Assembly: GCF_018861005.1 (NCBI RefSeq)
Contig: NZ_JAHKQL010000016.1
Coordinates: 1 to 64,000, forward strand
DNA from: Polaribacter vadi
GTDB taxonomy: Bacteria > Bacteroidota > Bacteroidia > Flavobacteriales > Flavobacteriaceae
Direction of reading: 5' to 3'
Length of the DNA stretch: 64,000 bases
The notes beneath the pieces were generated by a model. The model did not search any database and had not been told where the DNA came from. It saw only the letters and a list, made by a program, of their open reading frames with translations. Positions 9,601 through 19,000 of this stretch are shown here, in pieces. Every line of letters begins with the position of its first letter. Positions within the stretch are counted from its first letter, which is position 1. A program made the position numbers and the translations under genes.

Positions 9601-10136
9601 TGATTGCTATTTTCTTAAGTTTTATTGGAGTCTTTGGAGGAATCGTTATTTCTGGTAGTTCTTTTGTTATTATGATGACAATGATGGGTATTATATCTCT
9701 TGCTGGTATTGTTGTAAATAACGGAGTTGTATTATTAGATTATGCACAATTATTGATTGATAGAAAGAAGCATGAATTAGGTTTAGGCGAAAATGAATAT
9801 TTAGAAAAAACTGATTTATTCGAATCTATAGTTAGAGCTGGTAGAGCACGTTTAAGACCAGTTTTATTAACTGCAATTACTACAATTTTAGGTTTAATAC
9901 CGTTAGCAATTGGTTTAAATATTAACTTTTTTACTTTATTTACAGAATACAATCCTCATATTTATTTTGGAGGTGATAACGTTGTTTTCTGGGGTCCTTT
10001 AGCTTGGACAGTAATTTATGGTTTGTTGATTGCTACATTTTTAACTTTAATTGTAGTTCCAATTTTATTCTTCTTAGTTACACAATTTAAAATGTGGTTA
10101 AAAAGAAAAACAGCACCTAAAGCAATAGCTTCTTAA
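6648..10136 (+). CDS. RND efflux transporter permease (AcrB family)
   Basis: 1162 residues, somewhat longer than AcrB, mainly through extra hydrophobic segments around 515-560. Two large periplasmic loops and two sets of transmembrane helices are evident. TM4 carries the proton-relay region (GMLVDNGIVVVENVYR), and a matching segment appears in the second half (IVVNNGVVLLDYAQ). The family exports drugs, bile salts, metals or lipids by proton antiport; the substrate is not predictable here. Two ATG codons stand in tandem at 6648, three bases after the adaptor stop. Last gene of the TetR-controlled operon, followed by a terminator. Confidence 0.94.
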   Translation: MMTEQKKQVDKEFKLSSWAIQNKTTIYVIMAVLFFYGISAYLTMARENFPEVKETKIYISTAYPGNTAEDIEKLITDPIEDQVKTVSNVVEVTSTSQEDYSIVIVEFDENISVELAKQKVKDEISTETSSEDWPTFNGAKIEPNVFDLSMSEEMPISNINISGDYPIYKLKEFAEYLQDEIEDLSEIKQADIRGAQEKEVEVAVDIYKMMAAKVSFNDITSAISNGNVTMSAGNFITSGQRRTVRIIGEIDEPDALENFVIKSEFNNPVYLKDVATVSFKDKDRTTFARERGEPVVMLDVKKRAGENMVAASEQIKEIVNEAKENYFPKDLKVTITNDQSDKTIGQVDDLVNNIIFGVVLVVTVLMFFLGFKNAVFVGFAIPMSMFMSLMILNMLGYTMNTMILFGLIMGLGMLVDNGIVVVENVYRLMDEEGMNRVEAAKKGISEIAFPIIISTATTVAAFIPLGLWPGIMGDFMVLLPITLSTVLGSSLLVAIFFNSVLVSQFMSVEDVDMPMQKIAILTGVMTVFGIITLLTGGAYSALGALMIFTAIMLWIYRLFLRGWSNSFQNKILPILEGWYEKRLRNSLSGKKPYFLVALTFILLIASFMAFGWSLKTQRTKVEFFPDNKPNQIIVYIEYPEGTDIKKTNEITKLIEKKVEDVLYSDEYMDGDHNFMVESLVSQVGEGAGNPQTDGGSAAEMPHKGKITASMREYKYRRGLDSELMRQKVQKGLVGIYPGVLISVEKDLNGPPVGSPINIEIEGDDYAELILTAQRMRDFINTKSIVGIDELKIDVNKDKPGMEVLVDRKKAGELGVSSGQVGQQLRSSIFGSKAGVYKEKGEDYDIYVRFNKENRYNTSALFNQNIIFRDMASGQIKEIPVSTVATQSNNSSFSAIKHKDIKRVVTVYSALAPGETDAAAVVGKIQAEMKNFKNLPEGIKIDYTGQIEEQNKQMAFLVGAFFTGLALIFFILIFQFNSVSKPTIIMIAIFLSFIGVFGGIVISGSSFVIMMTMMGIISLAGIVVNNGVVLLDYAQLLIDRKKHELGLGENEYLEKTDLFESIVRAGRARLRPVLLTAITTILGLIPLAIGLNINFFTLFTEYNPHIYFGGDNVVFWGPLAWTVIYGLLIATFLTLIVVPILFFLVTQFKMWLKRKTAPKAIAS

Positions 10137-10173
10137 AAAAGAAGAAAAAATATTTTTTAGTTAGTAGTTAGTT

Positions 10174-10211
10174 AAAAGGGTTAAAATTATAATGATTTTG
10201 GCCCTTTTTTT
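10174..10211 (+). terminator. Intrinsic terminator of the RND efflux operon
   Basis: The stem GGGTTAAAAT with ATTTTGGCCC (two G-T pairs) is preceded by AAAA and followed by seven T, about 40 bases after the permease stop codon. It may also serve the converging gene on the minus strand. Confidence 0.75.
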
Positions 10212-10219
10212 AAGTCTTA

Positions 10220-10768
10220 TCACCTTTTTAAATACAATTTTGTCTTTTCTTCTAAAATCTGCGCTTCATATTCAAAATCAGAAGTCCAATTAAATTCGAA
10301 AACATCAAAACCACCAAAACATTCTGTTGGTTGTAAATCAAAAGCTTTTAAAGTCATTAAAAAACGATCTATACCACCAAAAGGATAATTTCCAGTCGAA
10401 AATTTTACGATTCCTTTGTTGTTTTCTGTTTTTTCTAAACTATCTAAATTAACCTCAAAACCATCTTCTAAATAATTAAGTAAAGAAAGGTTGTATTCAT
10501 TAATTAATTGGCTTTTAGCATTTTCTAAAGAAAAATAGCGTTCTAAAAATTGCTTAGCATACTCAGGAAAAAGAGTAGCAAACAATTTCCTTTTTGGCCT
10601 GTCTTCATCGAAATACGCATCAATTTCTTCTTCTGTTGCAGTTTCCCAATCTATTTCTAGTTTTTCCTCTTCATATTCACCAATTCTAAAAGCATCCATA
10701 TGATTGTAAACTACTTTAAAATCTTTAAATTTTTCTAATTCTGTTATTGTAAACTTAATATAGAGCAT
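10220..10768 (-). CDS. Hypothetical protein
   Basis: 182 residues, acidic, no signal peptide or membrane segment, so probably cytoplasmic. It has mixed alpha/beta character with a conserved-looking aromatic and glycine-rich end (FSTGNYPFGGIDRFLMTL, then CFGGFDVFEFNW). I do not recognise a family. Ten bases separate it from another unknown gene upstream on the same strand, so the two are probably co-transcribed. Both are divergent from the caspase-TPR gene and could belong to that locus, but nothing in the sequence shows this. Confidence 0.7.
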   Translation of the reverse strand: MLYIKFTITELEKFKDFKVVYNHMDAFRIGEYEEEKLEIDWETATEEEIDAYFDEDRPKRKLFATLFPEYAKQFLERYFSLENAKSQLINEYNLSLLNYLEDGFEVNLDSLEKTENNKGIVKFSTGNYPFGGIDRFLMTLKAFDLQPTECFGGFDVFEFNWTSDFEYEAQILEEKTKLYLKR

Positions 10769-10778
10769 CTATTTTAAA

Positions 10779-11174
10779 TTAAATTGATAGTTCGTTTTTA
10801 TGCATTTTAAGATGAATTTTATTTTGTTCTTTATCTATAAACGTATAAACTGTAAAACACATTTCATTTTTATCTTCATGTAAAACATTCATAGAACTAA
10901 AACCTAATTCTAGTTTTGGATTTTTATATTTTTTAGACAAATGTGCTAACAAAACTTTAAAAATTGCTTCATAATTTTCTTCAAAATAATGGATTGCATT
11001 TATTTGAATATCACTCATACTATGCAAATAACTCAAACTAATATTGTCTGCATATAAATTGCAATACCCATCAGTTTTTTGATTCTCATCAATTTTACTA
11101 CCAGAATCATCTACTTTTCTAAAACCTTCTGTAGATGAAATATATACATAATCATCATAATCTCTAGTTTGCAT
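10779..11174 (-). CDS. Hypothetical protein
   Basis: 131 residues, no signal peptide, probably cytoplasmic. The first third is rich in Asp, Tyr and Ser (RDYDDYVYISSTEGF); the rest looks like a small alpha/beta fold. No family recognised. First gene of a two-gene unit with the next unknown gene. The size would suit an immunity or accessory protein, but that is only a thought prompted by the nearby RHS-repeat gene. Confidence 0.65.
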   Translation of the reverse strand: MQTRDYDDYVYISSTEGFRKVDDSGSKIDENQKTDGYCNLYADNISLSYLHSMSDIQINAIHYFEENYEAIFKVLLAHLSKKYKNPKLELGFSSMNVLHEDKNEMCFTVYTFIDKEQNKIHLKMHKNELSI

Positions 11175-11263
11175 ATTTCTAATTTTAGTAAAAGTATAAA
11201 ATAAATTAACTTCTATTATTTCTTAATAAAAACCTCTAACTCTCAAATTTACTGAATAATAAG

Positions 11264-11280
11264 TTGTTTATTTTAAACAA
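11264..11280. promoter_or_regulatory. Palindrome upstream of the caspase-TPR gene
   Basis: TTGTTTA (11264-11270), spacer TTT, TAAACAA (11274-11280): a perfect 7-bp inverted repeat centred about 48 bases upstream of the ATG at 11320. A possible operator. In DNA this AT-rich, such a palindrome may also arise by chance. Confidence 0.35.
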
Positions 11281-11319
11281 ATAAATTTTCATTAAATTTA
11301 ACATCAGAAAAAACAATCT

Positions 11320-14300
11320 ATGAAAAAAATCTTTTTTTTAATTTTCTTGATGTTTGTTTTACCTTTTTTTGCGCAAGAAAACGGATCTAGAGGAACACTT
11401 ACAACAAGTAATAAAAAAGATACAATTAAGGGAGTTAAAAGAGCTTTGGTAATCGGAATTTCTGATTACAGTTCATCTAATTTAACTCTTAAATATGCAG
11501 ATGATGATGCTGAACTTTTTAAAAGCTATTTAACTAAAATAGAAAAGGTTAAAGAAGAAAACATTACTCTGCTTACTAATGAAGATGCCAATTCTTTTAA
11601 TATTTTAACAGGTCTTAAAAACTTAAAAAACAGTGCCAAAAAAAATGATATTATCTATTTGTTTTTTGCTGGCCATGGAGATGTTGTAGATAAAGATAAT
11701 GTACAAGAACAATTGGGTTTTTTATTGGCTTATGACGTAAATCAGAATAGAGAATTTTATGGCACTCAAGGTGTAATCCCTTTTAATAACATTAGTAATA
11801 CTGTTAACGAAATTGCGAGTAAAGAAGCTAAAATAACCTTAATTTTAGATGCTTGTAGGTCTGGTTATTTATCTGCAGATGGTACACAAAACAATCTAAA
11901 AACATTTAATAAATATCTACAAAATTCCACAAAATTACTTAGCTGTAACCCTAATGAATTGTCTTACGAAGGCGATAATTTAAAAATAAGCGAAGGCAAA
12001 ATTGGTCATGGTTATTTTACTTATTATTTAGTTTTGGGTTTAATGGGTGCAGCAGACAATTTAGTACAAGATAACAAACTACAATCTTTTGAGTTGCAAA
12101 TGTTTTTAAATACAACTGTAAATTCTGCAACCAATAACAAACAAACACCTATTGTAAAATCTAAATCTTCTGCAGATATTTTTAAAGAAGTATTTTCTTT
12201 AGATAAAAAAGAGGCTTTAGAGCAGGTTCAAAATCCGTCAGGAATAAAAAATATTTTGGCCTCTAGAAGCAATGCTAACACCAACGAAAAAGGTTTAGAT
12301 TTAAACTCTAAATTGATACAACAATTTAATAATGCTTTAGCTAATAAAAATTATTATGGTAAAACTTCTAGTGCTTACGAAACCATAAAAGAAGCCATAA
12401 AAGAAGAAAAAATTGCTGATGGTGTTATTCAATTAATGAAAAATAAGTTGGTTGTAGCTCTCTCTATAAAACCTCAACTTTTAATTAATGATTATATAGG
12501 TAATGTAGAAAACTTACCAAATGGAAACGTATTTACAAAGAATGCTAAACACCTTGAAATTTGTTTAGATTTATTAGACAAAGACAATTATAGTTACAAC
12601 CGAATTTTAACTAGTAAGCTTTTTTTAGAAGCTTATGCTATCATAAAAAATAAACAGTTTAACAAATACCCTGTTGCAAAAAGAAAACTGAATGAAGCTC
12701 TGCAAAAAGAAAAAAAAGCGGCTTATATTTATAATGCTTTAGGTATCGTTTTAAATTATGAAGAAGATTATAAAGAATCAGAAAAAAATTATAAAAAAGC
12801 TAACCAATTAATACCTACTTGGTATTTTCCTATTAATAATCTTGGTGTAAATTATTATGAACAAACAGATTATACTTTAGCAAATAAATATTTTAATAAG
12901 GTTTTATCTAAAGATCTTAAAAATAAAAATGCTAACCATAATTTAGGCGCAGTTGCAGAAAATTTAGGTAGGTATCAAGAAGCCGAATATTACTATCATC
13001 AAGTAAAAAAACAAAGTGGAGAATATTTATCAATATCCCTCAGAAATTTAGGGAAACTTTATAAAAGAAAAGGGAATATAAAACAAGCTGAGACGTATTT
13101 TTTAAAAGCTCTAGAAAAAGACCCTAAAGATGTAAACGCATTATTTGATTATGCTAATCTTTTAATTGATGAAAGTATAAATCCACAAAAAGCAGTAAAG
13201 TTATTAAAGAAAGCAATAGAATTAGAACCTTATTTATCTAAAGGATATGCAGAGTATGCTGGTTTTTTAAGACGTTTTCCCAAAAACGATAATGATTTAA
13301 TTAAGGCAGATAGTCTTTTTAATATTGCTATAAAAAACAATCCTTTTTATACTTGGTCTTATGCAAGTAGAGGTTGGTTATTTTACAAACAAAAAGAAAA
13401 TGAAAAAGCCTTGACTTCTTTTAATGATGGTATAAAAAACAATCCTAAAAAAGCAAGTTCATATTACTATTTAGCTAGTTTTTACAATACTGGTTTAAAC
13501 AAAAAATCTCTTGCAAAACAATATTTCGAAAAATCTTTACAAATAGATTCCTTTTATATGCCTGCTTATAAAGGTTTAATTGAATTGTTAAACTCAGAAA
13601 ACAAATTTGATGTTTCTATAGATATGCTAAATAAAGTTATTAAAAGAAATAGCAAAGCACCAGATTTATACAATCTTTTAGGGAATACTTATTATGCCCA
13701 AAAAGAGTATTTAGAAGCTATAAAATATTATCAAAAAACAATAAGTGTAGATAGCACTTATGCTAATGGTTATTTAAATTTAGCCTACAGTAAACTTGTT
13801 ACCAAAGATTATAAAAATGCCTCTAAGTACTTTAAATTATCTGCCAAATACAATCCATATAAAAATAAAACAGTCAATTTTTCTAAACTATTTTTACTGC
13901 AGGCCAGAAAAGCAAAAAGAAAAAATAATGTAAAGGAAACCAAAAACATCTTAGAACAGGCCAATAATTTAGACAGTAATATAGAAACCGTTTTTATGCA
14001 ATTAGAATTGGCTTATCTTACAAATGAATTGAAAAATTCATCCAATTTAATTACTGAATTAAACAGCTTTTCTGCATCTAAAAGTTGGCAAATAAAAAAA
14101 TACGAGTTGTTTATAAAAGCTTATTTAGATCTTAAAAATTTAGAGAAAGCAAAATTTTACTTCGCAGAATATAAGAAAACAAACCCAATACCAAATGCAA
14201 TGTTGCAGGTCCTTTTGTTATCCTTAGAAAATAAAAATAAAGAAGCAAAAGAACTACTAAATACTATAAACCCTTTACTATTAAGAGATACTTATTTAAA

Positions 14301-14352
14301 GAGAAAATACAGCAACTCAGCAATTAATATCATTAAAAAATTACAAGAATGA
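11320..14352 (+). CDS. Exported caspase-like protease (peptidase C14) with TPR repeats
   Basis: 1010 residues. Signal peptide 1-19 (ending FFAQ), then a short N-terminal segment with SRG (23-25) and RGT, then a caspase-like domain about 38-290: strand RALVIGISDY, H119 in FFAGHG and C179 in LILDACRSG form the catalytic dyad. From about 465 to 950 the protein is a chain of tetratricopeptide-like repeats (for example YIYNALGIVLNYEEDYKESE and FPINNLGVNYYEQTDYTLA), likely a scaffold for partners or substrates. A second SRG (683-685) lies in a TPR. The stop overlaps the start of the RHS-repeat gene by four bases, so the two are translationally coupled. Role unknown; clan CD proteases of this type usually cut after Arg, Lys or Asp. 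Confidence 0.9.
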   Translation: MKKIFFLIFLMFVLPFFAQENGSRGTLTTSNKKDTIKGVKRALVIGISDYSSSNLTLKYADDDAELFKSYLTKIEKVKEENITLLTNEDANSFNILTGLKNLKNSAKKNDIIYLFFAGHGDVVDKDNVQEQLGFLLAYDVNQNREFYGTQGVIPFNNISNTVNEIASKEAKITLILDACRSGYLSADGTQNNLKTFNKYLQNSTKLLSCNPNELSYEGDNLKISEGKIGHGYFTYYLVLGLMGAADNLVQDNKLQSFELQMFLNTTVNSATNNKQTPIVKSKSSADIFKEVFSLDKKEALEQVQNPSGIKNILASRSNANTNEKGLDLNSKLIQQFNNALANKNYYGKTSSAYETIKEAIKEEKIADGVIQLMKNKLVVALSIKPQLLINDYIGNVENLPNGNVFTKNAKHLEICLDLLDKDNYSYNRILTSKLFLEAYAIIKNKQFNKYPVAKRKLNEALQKEKKAAYIYNALGIVLNYEEDYKESEKNYKKANQLIPTWYFPINNLGVNYYEQTDYTLANKYFNKVLSKDLKNKNANHNLGAVAENLGRYQEAEYYYHQVKKQSGEYLSISLRNLGKLYKRKGNIKQAETYFLKALEKDPKDVNALFDYANLLIDESINPQKAVKLLKKAIELEPYLSKGYAEYAGFLRRFPKNDNDLIKADSLFNIAIKNNPFYTWSYASRGWLFYKQKENEKALTSFNDGIKNNPKKASSYYYLASFYNTGLNKKSLAKQYFEKSLQIDSFYMPAYKGLIELLNSENKFDVSIDMLNKVIKRNSKAPDLYNLLGNTYYAQKEYLEAIKYYQKTISVDSTYANGYLNLAYSKLVTKDYKNASKYFKLSAKYNPYKNKTVNFSKLFLLQARKAKRKNNVKETKNILEQANNLDSNIETVFMQLELAYLTNELKNSSNLITELNSFSASKSWQIKKYELFIKAYLDLKNLEKAKFYFAEYKKTNPIPNAMLQVLLLSLENKNKEAKELLNTINPLLLRDTYLKRKYSNSAINIIKKLQE

Positions 14353-16058
14353 AAAATAAAACAATAATTAATTTACTAATTATAGCACTTATAAGTTTTA
14401 GTTTAAATGCTGGGGTTAATCTTAAAAATGGTAATTTCTATATTTCTTATACAGATGTTTTATTAAAAAATTATAACTCTGCTTTTAAAAAAATTACAAG
14501 AACTTACAATTCTAAATCTACAGAAATAGGTTTGTTTGGTTTTGGTTGGGGTACAAAATTTGAAACCTCAATTACGGTTTATCCTGATGGAACTTTAAGG
14601 GTAAAAGAATATGGTGCAGGAGGAAAAACTGTTTATTCTTCTAATTTTATTTCTGATGATTTAACGCAATTAATGATAGATGATTTAATAGAAATAATGC
14701 AAGAAGAAGGTGATTTAGAAATGAATCCGACTGCGATTACAAACCAAATAAATACCTTAAAAAATGACATAAATACGCGTTTAGATAAATGGGATAAATA
14801 TGTTAAAAAAGGCTTATTAGAATATCCAACAGATTTTCCTATTGGCTCTGAATGGGAAAGTTTTACAAGGGGTAATCAAAAAATTACGCTAACTAAAGAA
14901 GGTTTTGTTAGAAATCAAAAAAACAAAAACGAAAGAGAAGTTTTTAATACTAATGGCAAATTAATTAAATACGATTTAGGTGATGGTAATTTTACAATTT
15001 TAGAATACACCAACAATACTATTTCTAAAATGATAACTGGTGATGGAACTGAATTAATTTTTGAAACTAATAAAGATGGCTTTGTAACCAAAATTTACTT
15101 TAAAAACATAGATTCTGAAAAAAGTTCTAGTTATAAATATGATGATAATACCTTAATTTATAATAAAGACATTGCATACAATCATTATGGCTATACTTAT
15201 GATGAAAATAAAAATCTAACAAAAATTCTCTATAATCCTGTTAGACAACTTGGACAAAAAGAAGATGTACAGCTAATGTCTTATCACCCAAAAACATCTT
15301 ATATAAAAAGTATAACAGACAGAAAAGGAGATACTATTTCTTACGAATACCCTATATTTTATAAAGAAGATGGTACAAAAGACGACAATCATTATGCAAC
15401 CAAGGTTACCAAAAAAGGATACAATGAAAAACTAATAACCAACATTTATGAATACTTTATAGGAGCTAAAGGAAATGGAGAAACCTATTCAAAAAAAATT
15501 ATTACCACCATAAATGGGATAAAAACAGCCACAGAATATGATGAAATTTGCAGCAAACCTATAGAAATTTCTAGAGGTAAACACACCACCAATTTTAAAT
15601 ATAATAACAGGTGTTTATTAATAGAAAAACATTCTACAAAAGGAGATTCTATTGCTATGAAATACCACCCAACATCAGAAAAATTAACCTATGTAAAAAA
15701 TGATTCTGGTATTTTTGAGTTTACGTATGATGAAAATTTGAACTTAACAGACGTGCAAAAAAATAAAAATCAGTGGGTTAAATTAGTTTACGATGTTAAT
15801 AATAAAATTACAACAATGACTGATGGTAATAAAACAACAGGCAAAACTAGAACTCTAACTTTTTTATACAATAAAATAGGAAAGCCTATTAAAATAGAAA
15901 TGAAAGATGTTGGCGCCATAAATGTTACTTATGATAAATATGGTGAAATAGAACGTGTAGCCAGCGAAGATGGTCATAAAATGGCTTTACAAGTTACGCA
16001 AGCTTTCCAGAGCTTATTGCAATTGGTAAAACCATCTGGAGTTAATTTAAATATGTAA
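14349..16058 (+). CDS. Short RHS/YD-repeat exported protein
   Basis: 569 residues with a signal peptide (LLIIALISFSLNA). The N-terminal part resembles the DUF6531-type start of RHS proteins (SYTDVLLKN...ITRTYNSKSTEIGLFGFGWGTKFE), followed by YD-type repeats with G[DY]G and Y[DE] spacing (FNTNGKLIKYDLGDGNF, YTYDENKNLTKI, FTYDENLNLTDV). It ends at LLQLVKPSGVNLNM with no variable C-terminal toxin domain, unlike polymorphic RHS toxins. It probably forms a beta-rich shell or surface protein. One SRG occurs at 408-410. The four-base ATGA overlap with the caspase-TPR gene suggests they act together. Confidence 0.85.
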   Translation: MKNKTIINLLIIALISFSLNAGVNLKNGNFYISYTDVLLKNYNSAFKKITRTYNSKSTEIGLFGFGWGTKFETSITVYPDGTLRVKEYGAGGKTVYSSNFISDDLTQLMIDDLIEIMQEEGDLEMNPTAITNQINTLKNDINTRLDKWDKYVKKGLLEYPTDFPIGSEWESFTRGNQKITLTKEGFVRNQKNKNEREVFNTNGKLIKYDLGDGNFTILEYTNNTISKMITGDGTELIFETNKDGFVTKIYFKNIDSEKSSSYKYDDNTLIYNKDIAYNHYGYTYDENKNLTKILYNPVRQLGQKEDVQLMSYHPKTSYIKSITDRKGDTISYEYPIFYKEDGTKDDNHYATKVTKKGYNEKLITNIYEYFIGAKGNGETYSKKIITTINGIKTATEYDEICSKPIEISRGKHTTNFKYNNRCLLIEKHSTKGDSIAMKYHPTSEKLTYVKNDSGIFEFTYDENLNLTDVQKNKNQWVKLVYDVNNKITTMTDGNKTTGKTRTLTFLYNKIGKPIKIEMKDVGAINVTYDKYGEIERVASEDGHKMALQVTQAFQSLLQLVKPSGVNLNM

Positions 16059-16070
16059 AAGAACACTAGT

Positions 16071-19000
16071 TTACCAAGCTTTTAGAATAACATTTTTATT
16101 AATTTCTCTAATATCTGGTATTTGTTTACCCTTAGTTAATTCTATAACTTCTTTTAAAACTTCTGCTATAAAATCTTCAGTTAATGGTATGGTTTTTTGA
16201 ATACCTTCTTCAGTAACTCTATAAACACCCATTTTACTTTTTAAAATTTTTAAATAAGCAGAGGTAAAAGCACCATTACTTAATTCTTTATTCTCGAAAG
16301 CAACATCTGCACCAGAAGAAGCTGATAAAATAGTTACACCAGATTTAGATAAAAAATCATCGAATAAAGTAGATACAATATCAGACATTTTAAACTTAGG
16401 TGCTTTTTTGCTGGTTTGTGTTACAGTTCCTCTTTTTCCTTGCTCACTAACAGCTGTTTTGTTATTATTAGAATCAACAATATCTAAAGTATTACCTGCA
16501 TGACAAGTATCCATCAACAATAATTTATTTATGGCTTTGGTGCTAGATAAACTATTAATAAGCGTTTTAAATGCAACACCATTTTTAGTAACATCATTAA
16601 AATCCATATTATGAGGTGCATAGTAATAATTGTTCTTTTTATCTAAAACTCCATGACCTGCAATAAAAATAATTACCTGATCTTCTTGTTTTGTATTCTT
16701 TAAAAAGTCAATTATTTCTGATTCAATATTTTCTTTAGTAGCCTCTTTATTTGTTATTTTTTTAACAAAGGTTTTATTAAAAGAGAATGGGGTTGATTCT
16801 GATAAAATTTTGTTTGAACTAAAACCTATATAGTTATAATCGCTCACTAAAGAAGGTGAAGATTTTATAAATTTTGGAATAGAATTAACGATATACATTC
16901 CTTCAATATTATATTCTTTATCAATAAATGTCTTGGTTTTTAAAATTGTACCTTCTAAATTATAAGTAGTTATTTTAAATCTAAATTCATTTAATTTACT
17001 ACTTAAAACTGTAATTTTCTTACCATCATCAGAAATAGAAAATTTATCACTGTATGTTGTTTTTATAGGAATTTTTGTTGGAATTTCATCTTTAGATAAT
17101 TTTTGTAGATATAAAAAATCATCATATCCAGAAAACAATAAATAATTCCCATTATTTGATAATGATTTAAAATTTGCACCTAAAGTATCCCAACTTTCCA
17201 TTGAAATTACTTCATCAGAAAAAATATACTTATCTGTTTTATAAGTTACTGTGTCTTTTTTATTCGTTTTATCGTTTGCAATAATTGTTTGGAATTCGTT
17301 TTTATTAGTAAGTTTTGTAAAATAAAACCAATTACCATTTTTTAAAGGTTGTATTTTACTGAAGTCAACTTCATCTTTTTTAAATGGTAAAAGAACTTCT
17401 TCTGGTTTTTTTGAATTAAAATTATATGAATAAATTTTATTATTAGAAGATCTAACATAAAATTCATTTTTATTGGGAGCTATAAAAATTTGTTGATTTG
17501 AATAAAGATCTATTTTAAAATCTTTTGGCAGATTTATCTTATCAACCTTTTGAGTTTTAAAATTCCAAATAAAAAAATTTTCATTTCTAATTTCTAACCA
17601 AATTTCACCATCTAAATCTACAGAGTACAAATTGCCAAGAGAAGTATATTCACCCAAATATTTATTGATACTAGATAAATTATTGTTTTCTAGATTTTGT
17701 AATATGTATTTATCACTCAAAAAATCATCCTTAAAGTTTTTGATAGTAACAGAATCTAACTTGCCATATAAATTGGCAATATCAAAAGCATCTTTATCTG
17801 CAAAAGTTAAGTTGTAAGCTTCTTGTTTGTATTTAGAAACACCAATACTTAAAACGTATAAATCTCCTTTTTTATTCGTATTTTTTAATTGATTATTTGG
17901 TTTTACTTCAACAAAAGTATTGTTGTTTATTCTTAGTGAAGTTGCCTTTTTTAGCAATGTTAAATATTCTTGATTTGGCTTACCAAAAACATTTAATACT
18001 TCTGCTGGCTTATAAAGATTTTGATCTGCATTTTTAAGTGATATTTTTTTATCATCTTTAGTAACAAACAAAAAATCATTAGCATTTGTGTTACTAAAAT
18101 AATGATTATTAGCATCGTAAAAAACATGTTCTTTTTCTGATGGATGAAACATACCACCAATTTCTTTTAATGTTTCTGTATCTACTACACTAATTTTACC
18201 ATTAGCATAACTAATCATTAATTTACTAGCGTCTTTGTTAAAGGAAACAGATTTAATAGGTTCTAAATAATCTTTTTCAATTCTTTTTTCACCTACAATA
18301 ACACCAACATTTTCAATTACCAATGCTATTTTGTTATTCTTGTAATCTAACTCATTAACATAAATAAATGGTTTTTTTTCTGATTTAAAAGTATCATCAT
18401 CATTAGGTACAAAAAATATACTTTCATTTTCGAACACATATTTTTCTTGTGAAAAATATTTATAACTCACAACAAAACCATTTTCTGCTTTATGTAGAAG
18501 AAAGTGTGTGTTTTTAAGTTTTTCTTCTAAAATAATCGTCTTTATATCTACTCTTACCTGAGCTAGGTTTTCATCATTTATGGTTAAAATATGTTTTGCT
18601 CCTTCAGAAAATTTTGCGAATTTATACAGCCCAGTAAACTCTTTCACTACATTATTTTCTACTAGAGCCAAAGGTTGAGGCTTTGTATGACCTGTATTAA
18701 AGTATTTTTTTGGGCTTAAAAGTAATTTGTTAGAAGTTGCATCAAAATCTATAATACTAAAATATTTATCTTTTATTTTATAGAGTTTGGTTACTTTATC
18801 ATCTATAAAACTATACTTAAAAATATAACTTTGGTTTGTACTTAAATCAGAACCTCTAAATACTACTAAACCTGTTTTTTTATCAAAAAAAGGATTGTCT
18901 GTATAAAATGAAACTTTATGATTTACCTCTAAATAATCTTTAAAACTTAGTGTATTAAAACGATTATTAAATGTGCCAGAAGTAAAATATTTTACCTGTA

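Noticed and set aside
14349..16058. Polymorphic RHS toxin with an immunity gene
   Set aside because: No C-terminal toxin tip; the small unknown genes at 10.2-11.2 kb are divergent and not adjacent to its 3' end.
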